Below, piece by piece: positions 57,323 to 64,000 of a stretch of DNA of 64,000 nucleotides. Both the position numbers and the translations under genes were made by a program. Numbering within the stretch: position 1 is the first letter of the stretch; each line of letters begins with the position of its first letter. The notes beneath the pieces were generated by a model. It made no database searches and was not told the DNA's origin. It saw only the letters and a program-made list of their open reading frames with translations. This stretch comes from Streptomyces caniscabiei (GTDB lineage: Bacteria > Actinomycetota > Actinomycetes > Streptomycetales > Streptomycetaceae). The stretch is from positions 186,001 to 250,000 of the forward strand of contig NZ_JABXWI010000010.1 in assembly GCF_014930365.1 (NCBI RefSeq), read 5' to 3'.

Positions 57323-60300
57323 TCAGGCCGCCCTCAGTGACTTGGGGAGGCGGCCGGTTCGGTCGAGGTTGACGAGGGCGCGGGCGAGGAAGTTCTCCGC
57401 CTCCATCCGGGAGCCGATCACCCCGTGGTTGGTCAGGTTCACCGTGACGTTCAGCGTGGCGCCTGCAGCCGGCACGCCTGCAGTGCGGACCGCCCCAACT
57501 CCCAGGGCCGGCATGCCGGTGCCGCCGAGTCCGGTCGGCAGCATGGTGGGCGCGCCTGCGGTGACGGCCTGGGCGACACGGGCCATGGCCTGGTCGACGG
57601 CGGGCACCATGCGGGTGATGCCGCCTTCGAGTCCGAGGACGGTCATGCGGCCGACGGATGCCATCACTCGGCTCGGGGACTTGATGCCGAGCGCTTTGCG
57701 GATCGCTTTCTGCATGCCCTTCGCTATGGACAGCATGAGCTTCTCGATGTTCTTCTGCTGGGCTTTCAGGCCGGTGAGGAAGCCTTGCCCGGCCTTCTTT
57801 CCGGAGTCGTACAGCAGGTCGGCGCCCTGCTTGCCCAGCTTGCTGGAAGCGGAGCCGATCTGGGACTGCAGCTTGTTGAACCGCTTGATGGTGGCCTGGT
57901 CCGCCCCGGCCAGCGACGCCGCGAACTGGGATCCGGCCTCCGGTCCCATCTCCAGGATCTGCCGCAGCAGATCCTTCGACAGGCCCTTCTTCTGCAGCTT
58001 GGTGATGTTTGTGGTGAAGGCTTTGATCTGAGCGAGAGACGCTTTCATCTGCTTCTCGACCGAGCGCGGTGCGAAGAAGTCCTCCGAGATGATCGACGAG
58101 AGGCTGCCGGTGGCGCGGGCTTTCGACGTGAGGTCCGTTGCGAACTTCTGCGCGTCGGCGATCCGCTTGGCGATCGAGTCCCGCTGCCCGGCCAGGGACT
58201 GTAGGCGCCGGTTGCCTGACTGCACCAGGGTGACGAGCCGGTCGTCGACGCGGGTGCGCCGCCCTCGGAAAGCCTTGGTGATGGAGGCGGCCATCTTTTC
58301 GGCTGTGGATTTGATCTGTGCTTCGGTGCCGGTGAGGCCCTTGATGAAACCGCGGCCGGTGTCACGTCCGATCTCCGCGAACACCTTCGATGGGGAGGAG
58401 ATGCCGAGGAGGGACTTGGCTCCTTCGACGGCTCCGTCGACGACTCCCTTGGCTGCGGAGACGAGGGATCCGGCCATGGACTTGACGCCGTTGATCATGC
58501 CTTGGATGACGTTGCGGCCGACGCTGTAGAGGATGCTGCCCGCGTTGCCGAGGGCGCCCTTGATCCGGCCGGGGATGGTGCGGGCCGTGCTCACGACGCG
58601 GCTCGCTCCGGAGGTGACCGCGGAGCGGAAGCGGTTGAAAGCTGCGGTGGCGACGGAGGCGATCATCCCGCCGAGTGCGGACAGGGCGGCACGGGCCCGT
58701 CCGGGGATGCCGCGTACGAATCCGATGGCGGTGCTGGCGCCGGAGACGATCGCGGCGCGGAAGCGGGAGAGGGCGGTGGTGGCGATACGGGCGATGCCTC
58801 CGGCGAGGGAGGCGAGGGCGGAGAAGGCCATGCTGGGCAGGCGGGTGAACCAGCTGACGATCCCGTTGATCATGTCGGGGATGATGCTGTTGCCGATGAG
58901 GATGTTGTAGAGCCAGGTGAAGCGGTCGACGACGCCTTGGACGATGGACCAGACGACGCTGCCGATCCGCGACAGGGTGCCGGTGAAGTGGGCGACGACG
59001 CCGCTGACCAGCGCTTTCAGCGAGGTCCAGGCTGCGGAGAAGTCGCCGCGCAGCAGGTCCGTCACGAGCCGCAGCGTGGGCATGACCAGGTTGGTCAGGG
59101 TGGAGGCGAGTTGCCCGGCGAGTGCGGACGCCAGTGCGACGACGACGTTGATCACGGGCTGTATGGCGGGAAGCAAGGCGCCCATGAGTTGGGTGCTGAG
59201 CCCGGCGACCATGCTGATCAACGGGGCGGCTTGCGCCATGAGTTGACCGACAGAAGTGCCCAAACTGACAAAAGTTGGGGCAAGTTTGACAAGCATGCCG
59301 CCGAGGAGCTGGATCCCCATGACGAGCTGCCCGGCCAGCATGTCTGCCAACGGGCCGATGATCGCGGGCAGTTGAGCGAGGATCGGGGCGAGCGTCGCCT
59401 GAAGGGTCTTGCTCAAAGTCTGGACAACTGGGGCAAGTGCAGCGAAAACGGTCTGCGCGGCGTCCAGGATCGGGATCAAGGCAGGCAGGAGACTCGCCGC
59501 TAGTTTCCCAACGACGGGCAGCAAAGGTGACGCAGCCTTGACAAGTACCCCGACGGCGGCAGCCGCCGACTGAAGCACAGGACCGAGCCCGACGATGATC
59601 GGTGAAAGCCCAGCACCCAAAGACTTGATCAAGGTCGTGGCCGGCCCCTGCAAAGTCGTGAAAATCGGGCCGATCGCGGCCAGCGCCTGACTGAGTAGCG
59701 GCCCCGCAGTCCGCGCCAAGGTGGCCATCACCTGGGAGACGGCGCTGATCGCAGACTGGAAACCCTCCGTCGCCGTCGCGGCCCGAAGCGTCCCCGTGAT
59801 CTCCTTCAGCGTGCCGACCAGGCCACCGCCGGCCGCCTGCACCGGGCGCATGACGTTGCCGAGGATCCCGAACACGTTCTCGGCGACCTGGCCCAGATCG
59901 GCCAGCACATCGGCCGCCGCGTTGACCTCGCCGGTCAGTTTCCCGCTCTGGAACGACGTCGAGATTTTCTCGCTGATCCGGTCGACCGTGCGGGTGATCG
60001 CAGAGGTGAAGCGGTCGAAGGCAGGCGCTCCGGCTGCGGCCAACTGGCCGAGCGAGGTGACGATACGGGCGGGTGCGGTCGCCAGGTTGAGCAGGCCCTT
60101 GTTGGCGCCCTTCATGGCCTTGCCGAGAGTGCCGTCCTCTGCCAGTGCGCCAGCCGACCCGGCGGCCTCTACCGCCATCGTCCGCAGCGTCGTCGCGGTG
60201 GTCTTCAGGTTCTTCTGCAGCGTCGGCCCGGCGGAGGCAGCGAGCTGCTTCAGGACGTCGTCTAGGCCGGTGAAGAGCCGCTCCTGAATGGACTGCTGGA

Positions 60301-61009
60301 ACTCCCGCAGGCCCGGAGCCATCGACCGGACTTCGGTAGCGAACGCGCGCGCCGACGGCGACAGCTTCTTCAGAGCCTCGTCGAACTTCTTCGCCCCGGC
60401 CGCACTGCTGTCGAACGCGGCCGTGACAGCGTCCTCCACGCCGACCATGCCGAGCCGGATCGCGGCTTGCGCCTGCGTGATCGCGAGCATGCTGGTGACG
60501 GCCACAGCCCCGGCCGGCGCGACGTTCTCCAGCGTGGTGACGATTCCCGCCAGGAGCGGCGCGGCGGTTCCGGCTGCCGCGCCGATGGCGCCGACGCCGA
60601 TGCCTACTTTCCCGAGAATTCCGGCGGCGGTGCCTGCTGCGTTGGCAATTCCTCTCAGGCTGAGGGTGAAGCGGTTGCCGTTGACGGCTGTGCGGGTGAG
60701 GGTCTGGTTGATGGTGTTGCCGCTGGCGACGAAGCGGCCGTTGACGTCGCGGAGTCGGCCGTTGACGTCCCGGGTGAACTGGTTGAGGGCGTTGGTGGCG
60801 GGCCCGGTGTTGATGGTGAGGGTGGGCGTGTTGTTGGTGACGGTCCGGTTGATGAGAGCGGATTCGGAGACGAACCGGCCGCGCACGTCACGCAGGCGTC
60901 CTTGGGCGTCGCGCGAGAAGCGGGCGAGGGCACGCGTTGCCGGGTCGGTGTCGCCGTCGACGCGGATGGTTGCATTGCCGACGAGGTCGTCGCCTGCGGG
61001 GGTGCTCAT
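57323..61009 (-). CDS. Tape measure protein
   Basis: 1228 residues from ATG 61009. Long Ala-rich helical and hydrophobic segments (central 500-800 with repeated APLLPVVGKLAASLLPALIP-like parts), typical of siphovirus tape measures that set tail length. N-terminal tandem of two 40-residue units (RDAQGRLRDVRGRFVSE and RDVNGRLRDVNGRFVAS). Two late GISSPSKVFAEIGRD-type boxes (about 890 and 1130) are common to actinophage tape measures. Confidence 0.9.
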   Translation of the reverse strand: MSTPAGDDLVGNATIRVDGDTDPATRALARFSRDAQGRLRDVRGRFVSESALINRTVTNNTPTLTINTGPATNALNQFTRDVNGRLRDVNGRFVASGNTINQTLTRTAVNGNRFTLSLRGIANAAGTAAGILGKVGIGVGAIGAAAGTAAPLLAGIVTTLENVAPAGAVAVTSMLAITQAQAAIRLGMVGVEDAVTAAFDSSAAGAKKFDEALKKLSPSARAFATEVRSMAPGLREFQQSIQERLFTGLDDVLKQLAASAGPTLQKNLKTTATTLRTMAVEAAGSAGALAEDGTLGKAMKGANKGLLNLATAPARIVTSLGQLAAAGAPAFDRFTSAITRTVDRISEKISTSFQSGKLTGEVNAAADVLADLGQVAENVFGILGNVMRPVQAAGGGLVGTLKEITGTLRAATATEGFQSAISAVSQVMATLARTAGPLLSQALAAIGPIFTTLQGPATTLIKSLGAGLSPIIVGLGPVLQSAAAAVGVLVKAASPLLPVVGKLAASLLPALIPILDAAQTVFAALAPVVQTLSKTLQATLAPILAQLPAIIGPLADMLAGQLVMGIQLLGGMLVKLAPTFVSLGTSVGQLMAQAAPLISMVAGLSTQLMGALLPAIQPVINVVVALASALAGQLASTLTNLVMPTLRLVTDLLRGDFSAAWTSLKALVSGVVAHFTGTLSRIGSVVWSIVQGVVDRFTWLYNILIGNSIIPDMINGIVSWFTRLPSMAFSALASLAGGIARIATTALSRFRAAIVSGASTAIGFVRGIPGRARAALSALGGMIASVATAAFNRFRSAVTSGASRVVSTARTIPGRIKGALGNAGSILYSVGRNVIQGMINGVKSMAGSLVSAAKGVVDGAVEGAKSLLGISSPSKVFAEIGRDTGRGFIKGLTGTEAQIKSTAEKMAASITKAFRGRRTRVDDRLVTLVQSGNRRLQSLAGQRDSIAKRIADAQKFATDLTSKARATGSLSSIISEDFFAPRSVEKQMKASLAQIKAFTTNITKLQKKGLSKDLLRQILEMGPEAGSQFAASLAGADQATIKRFNKLQSQIGSASSKLGKQGADLLYDSGKKAGQGFLTGLKAQQKNIEKLMLSIAKGMQKAIRKALGIKSPSRVMASVGRMTVLGLEGGITRMVPAVDQAMARVAQAVTAGAPTMLPTGLGGTGMPALGVGAVRTAGVPAAGATLNVTVNLTNHGVIGSRMEAENFLARALVNLDRTGRLPKSLRAA

Positions 61010-61386
61010 GTGAGGTTCACCCCCATGGACTGGAGGAAGGACTGGCTGGCGTCTTCGGCGTTGTCCCACCACCAGGGCGCTTTGGGGTCACGGTTGGTGT
61101 CCGCCGGTTTGGGTTCGCTTCCGGGGAGGGGCCAGTTGCGCACGCCGAGTTGCCCGTCGAACCGCTGTCGGGCCCGGTCGGGGTTCTCGTTGTCCCGGAC
61201 GGGGAGCCGGGTGAGCATCTCGGCGTAGATCCAGTTCAGGAACCGGTCGGCTGGAAGGTCGCCGGGATCGATGCCGGTTGCGGCTGCGCGTCCGTCGAGT
61301 TCGTGCCAGATGCCGGGCTGGAAGGCCCAGTGGACGAGTCCGAGGACGGCTCGGTAGGGCGGAGCCCGTAGGCCTCCAGCAGCCAC
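61006..61386 (-). CDS. Tail assembly chaperone, frameshift product part
   Basis: 126 residues open from ATG 61386. LRAPPYRAVLGLVHWAFQPG and LNWIYAEMLTRL are the usual downstream part of actinophage tail chaperones. It is in the -1 frame relative to 61236-61688, so most likely read as a fusion by -1 frameshifting in the overlap (61236-61386). Overlaps the tape measure start by 4 nt. No canonical slippery heptamer was found by eye. Confidence 0.65.
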   Translation of the reverse strand: MAAGGLRAPPYRAVLGLVHWAFQPGIWHELDGRAAATGIDPGDLPADRFLNWIYAEMLTRLPVRDNENPDRARQRFDGQLGVRNWPLPGSEPKPADTNRDPKAPWWWDNAEDASQSFLQSMGVNLT

Positions 61387-61688
61387 TGGATGACGTCGGA
61401 CGCCTGCTCCAGCTCGATGGGCTTGGCGAGGTCGTCCAGGCGCTTCTGGAAGAGGCTGTTCGACTCGGGCAGCAGGACCATCCCGAGGGCGTCGGCGAAG
61501 ACGTTCAGCTGCTCGCCGATGGGGGTCTTCTCGATGTCGGTGAAACGTGTGGCGAACCGGGCGAGGGTCTTACCGGGCAGCGCGGTGGCGGCTTCGAAGA
61601 CGTCGTCGTCGATGCGGAAGAGGAGCCGTTCGCGTTTGCGGCTGAAGTCCTTGACCGGTGCGGCTTCGGTGGGGATGGGCTGGGTCAT
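61236..61688 (-). CDS. Tail assembly chaperone, short form
   Basis: 150 residues from ATG 61688. MTQPIPTEAAPVKDFSRKRE, FRIDDDVFEAATALPGKTLA and ASDVIQWLLEAYGLRPTEPS match the upstream chaperone (lambda gpG-like). Low-complexity Ser/Pro end. Preceded by copy B of the conserved leader; no Shine-Dalgarno sequence. Confidence 0.8.
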   Translation of the reverse strand: MTQPIPTEAAPVKDFSRKRERLLFRIDDDVFEAATALPGKTLARFATRFTDIEKTPIGEQLNVFADALGMVLLPESNSLFQKRLDDLAKPIELEQASDVIQWLLEAYGLRPTEPSSDSSTGPSSPASGTNSTDAQPQPASIPATFQPTGS

Positions 61689-61732
61689 GGTGTGGACGGT
61701 AGGTACCGCCACGCGAAGATCATTCCGGCGGG
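61689..61732 (-). promoter_or_regulatory. Conserved 42-nt phage leader, copy B
   Basis: On the minus strand: CGCCGGAATGATCTTCGCGT then GGCGGTACCTACCGTCC and ACACC before the ATG of the tail chaperone gene. Same motifs, order and distance to the start codon as copy A. TACCGT is at the position of a leaderless -10 box, and AATGAT lies 17 nt upstream of it. Confidence 0.7.
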
Positions 61733-62125
61733 TTAGAGAGCAGCGCGGAGCGCATCCCTGAGCCAGTTGTTCGGCTGCGTGCCGGGATGGCTGACGTACC
61801 GCGCGAACACGACGCGTCCACCCACCGTGAACCGGAGCACCCCGCCCGGCCTGCGAGGGAAGATCATGTGCGGGCGTGTGCCGTTCACGAGGTAGATGCT
61901 CGCTGGGTGGGTGGAGCGGATGACCCCACGGAACTCGCCGCCGGGTCCGCGCAGGATCGACACGCGGATGCCCTGCCCCACGCTGCCCGGAGCGCGGTTG
62001 ATTGCCTCGGCCTCTACCCGCCGTGCGCGGCGTTCCATGTTGCGGTAGACGAGACCTCCGGGCAGGCGCAGCATCCGTTCGATGCGGCCCCGGTCGAGGG
62101 AGAAGCTGGTGGACACCGTGAACAT
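61733..62125 (-). CDS. Tail component, HK97 gp10-like
   Basis: 130 residues. Basic helical start (RNMERRARRVEAEAINRAPG) then SIYLVNGTRPHMIFPRRPGG and FARYVSHPGTQPNNWLRDAL, the typical ending of the gp10-like head-tail or tail-completion family. Confidence 0.7.
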   Translation of the reverse strand: MFTVSTSFSLDRGRIERMLRLPGGLVYRNMERRARRVEAEAINRAPGSVGQGIRVSILRGPGGEFRGVIRSTHPASIYLVNGTRPHMIFPRRPGGVLRFTVGGRVVFARYVSHPGTQPNNWLRDALRAAL

Positions 62126-62137
62126 CGGCGCTCCCGG

Positions 62138-62644
62138 TCAGTTCCGGCCGAGGGCGACGTACGCCCGCAACTCGTTGCCGACGCAGCCACCCGTCGGGCC
62201 CTGCGCAGTCAGCGGGCGCAGCATGAAATCGGCGATCTCTCGGTCCCGGTTCATCTCGCACAGCTTCACCGAGGTGCCCTTCAGTATCTCGTACGCGTCC
62301 CGCAGCACTTCGCGCGCGGACGCGTCCAGTTCGGCGGTCGTGGGCGCGGTCAGCGGGTCGTCCGGGTTCGGCGCGCACCGCACGACTTGAATGACGACCT
62401 CGCCCACCTCGTACGGGGCGTCGCAGGCGTTGCCGATACGGCGGGACAGTTCGTCGGGGAACGTCTCGGTCAGGAAGATCCGGGCGACGCTGACGGCCAA
62501 CAGCCCGCAGTCGCACTCATCCCACGCGATCGCACCCGGCACCACGGAGTGCCGGTCGGGCTTCGTGGTCAGCTCGGCGTACACCGCCTGCTCGATCGTG
62601 GAGGCGACGGTGTGCCACTTCAGCGGGCCCGTGATCATCGGCAT
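62138..62644 (-). CDS. Head-tail connector / tail completion protein
   Basis: 168 residues (MPMITGPLKWHTVASTIEQA). An acidic CDCGLL motif and AREVLRDAYEILKGTSV. By position between the adaptor at 62646 and the gp10-like protein it probably is a tail terminator or completion factor. Family not identified. Confidence 0.6.
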   Translation of the reverse strand: MPMITGPLKWHTVASTIEQAVYAELTTKPDRHSVVPGAIAWDECDCGLLAVSVARIFLTETFPDELSRRIGNACDAPYEVGEVVIQVVRCAPNPDDPLTAPTTAELDASAREVLRDAYEILKGTSVKLCEMNRDREIADFMLRPLTAQGPTGGCVGNELRAYVALGRN

Positions 62645-62645
62645 G

Positions 62646-63443
62646 TCAGGTCCCCGCTCTACGCACCGACGGCCGGTCCACGTTGTACACCCGCGAGCGT
62701 TGCCGCAGCCCGTACGGATTCCACGTGCTGACGAACATGTCCACCAGATACAGCCCCGTACGCCCCTGCCGGAACAACTCCCCGACGTCCGGATAGCTGA
62801 TGGTCACACCCTGCCGCACCAACTGCTGAAGACCGGCTGGCAGCTTGCAGTCCCCGCCCGCAGCGGCCTTCGCGATCTCGCAGGCGAGTTGCCCCATGGC
62901 CAGCTCGGCTCCGTCGGGAAGTTCCTCCCCGTAGACAGCCGTCACCGACCACGTGCCGACCTCGCTGTCTGCCAGAGAGAGGTCGTTGCAGCGTGGCCAG
63001 TCCCCGCCGTCCGTCCGCACCAGCAGCCGGTTGTTGTCGACCCGGTACGCGCCCGTCACCAGCGGCGTCCCGTCGACTTTCACCTCCACGACCCGCAGTA
63101 CCGGCGCCGGCAGCAGTACCTCCGCCACCGACGAGCAGGAGCAGTCCCCGGCGCAGCCGCCGCACGTCAGGTTGAACCACTGCCCGCCGATCAAAGCAGG
63201 CTGCGGATACGACCGGCCACCGCTCCACGGCGGACCGAAGTCGTCGAAGAAGGAGCCGGTCCCGCAGTCACGGCGGCACGGGCGCAGCGTCACCTCGCAC
63301 AGCCCGAACCGCTGGCCGGTCAATGCCCATAGCGTCTCCGTGGCCATGGACACCGCCAGCCCCGTGACTGCGGGGTTGAGGGTGTCCACGTCGCACGTCC
63401 ACTGAACCGGCCAATCCGAGCAGGGACCGAACTGCGCGACCAC
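62646..63443 (-). CDS. Head-to-tail adaptor, Cys-rich
   Basis: 265 residues from GTG 63443. N-terminal ATETLWALTGQRFGLCEVTL is a hallmark of actinophage adaptor (gp6-like) proteins; a Cys-rich zone CGGCAGDCSCSS follows and CRRDCGTG precedes it. Ten or more Cys are unusual for a cytoplasmic virion part. Confidence 0.7.
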   Translation of the reverse strand: MVAQFGPCSDWPVQWTCDVDTLNPAVTGLAVSMATETLWALTGQRFGLCEVTLRPCRRDCGTGSFFDDFGPPWSGGRSYPQPALIGGQWFNLTCGGCAGDCSCSSVAEVLLPAPVLRVVEVKVDGTPLVTGAYRVDNNRLLVRTDGGDWPRCNDLSLADSEVGTWSVTAVYGEELPDGAELAMGQLACEIAKAAAGGDCKLPAGLQQLVRQGVTISYPDVGELFRQGRTGLYLVDMFVSTWNPYGLRQRSRVYNVDRPSVRRAGT

Positions 63444-63451
63444 CTACGGGC

Positions 63452-64000
63452 CTAGACGGCGAGTGTGGTCGGGTCGCACGCTACCGTCGGCGGCGCGGTC
63501 GTGGTCACGTTCCACACCCAGTGCTCATCCGTCTCCACCGACTCACCGGACGGCAGGAAGTCGTCGCCGACGAGCGTGTCCCACGTAGGCCCAGCGCCGC
63601 GTGTCTCGGACGTGAACTCCAGCGTGGAGCGCGCGTTCTCGATCGTGTAGGAGCCGAGCTGCGTCGCACCGACGTTGGGCCACGCGTTGTAGATGTACCG
63701 CTGGTTACCGGACGCGTCACACGCACCCGAACCGGCGACCTCCTGCCACACCTCCAGGCTGAACCGGTTCGTAGGGTTGCCCTCCGCGACCGCGAAGCCG
63801 GTGCCGGTCGTCGGTGTGCCGGTGGTCAGCTCGCGGGCGCTGAGAATGAACGCGAGCATGCTGACGTTCACCTCGCACATCTGGACCGTGAGGCCCAGGC
63901 GCTTCAGGGTGGGGTCGTCCTTCTGGTTCACGCACGGCTGCCCGCTGGCAGTGCGCTCGAAGAACTCCTCGCCGTCCTCATAGTCGGGCTCCATCTCGAC
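63452..64000 (-). CDS. Presumed major tail protein (N-terminus beyond window)
   Basis: Open through the right edge; the ATG at 63994 is internal (VEMEPDYEDGEEFFERTA). Beta-rich with MCEVNVSMLAFILSARELTT, RYIYNAWPNVGATQLGSYTI and ENARSTLEFTSETRGAGP. The size and position before the adaptor fit a tail tube protein, but a capsid-associated protein cannot be excluded. Confidence 0.55.
   Translation of the reverse strand, partial: VEMEPDYEDGEEFFERTASGQPCVNQKDDPTLKRLGLTVQMCEVNVSMLAFILSARELTTGTPTTGTGFAVAEGNPTNRFSLEVWQEVAGSGACDASGNQRYIYNAWPNVGATQLGSYTIENARSTLEFTSETRGAGPTWDTLVGDDFLPSGESVETDEHWVWNVTTTAPPTVACDPTTLAV

Larger units (their letters stand above)
41967..64000. mobile_element. Prophage integrated in comM (left part; continues past the window)
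   Basis: Begins at the comM break with a serine integrase, then regulators, accessory genes, lysis cassette and siphovirus tail genes with a tape-measure gene. The tail and connector genes are all minus-strand. Portal, terminase, capsid and attR are not in the window. The lysis genes and long tail frames look intact, so the phage may be functional. Confidence 0.9.

Noticed and set aside
55510..57372. Plus-strand ORFs antisense to the minor tail gene
   Set aside because: Antisense shadows rich in Gly/Val/Asp produced by codon bias.

Overview
The window reads as a Streptomyces chromosome segment: very high GC, strong third-position GC bias, GTG/TTG starts, and the gene order recG-rsmD-coaD ... 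rnc-mutM ... smc-glcP ... ftsY ... nsdA-amtB-glnK-glnD-ffh ... rpsP-rimM-trmD-rplS-four signal peptidases-comM typical of that genus. It falls into two parts.

Part one (1 to about 41967) is core chromosome. It starts with an HSP90-like chaperone and its downstream partner (minus strand), divergent from recG. Next come rRNA modification, CoA synthesis and cell-envelope genes (rsmD, coaD, SepIVA-like, DUF177, rpmF, rnc, mutM), a HxlR regulator beside a decayed gene, a CAP-domain protein, acylphosphatase and smc with a short coiled-coil gene in front. A glucose permease and the signal recognition pathway (ftsY, ffh) flank the nitrogen block amtB-glnK-glnD, which has a recognisable GlnR box. The ribosome-maturation cluster rpsP-khpA-rimM-trmD-rplS leads into four tandem type I signal peptidases. 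The part ends with Nudix, DUF2469, YraN and the first 80-odd codons of comM.

Part two (about 41967 to beyond 64000) is a prophage. comM is cut at a perfect 7-bp inverted repeat, a good candidate for attL, and a large serine integrase starts 35 bp further on. Then come regulators (two XRE-type, a ribbon-helix-helix protein with two identical palindromic operators, an HTH protein coupled to a WhiB-like protein), accessory genes (collagen-like membrane protein, coiled-coil membrane protein, glycosyltransferase), a lysis cassette, and minus-strand tail and head-tail connector genes of a siphovirus. These genes run from the connector and presumed major tail protein at the right edge leftwards to endolysin and holin. 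The head genes, attR and the rest of comM must lie to the right of the window.

The most interesting signals are: an integrase with an extra 50-residue cysteine-rich insertion; a nearly identical 42-nt leader without a Shine-Dalgarno sequence in front of two late phage genes about 7.9 kb apart; the symmetrical divergent promoter and operator pair of the ribbon-helix-helix gene; a WhiB protein with an added zinc ribbon; and a dispersed chromosomal repeat that appears to have been captured in frame inside the smc hinge region. No tRNA, rRNA or CRISPR array was seen.
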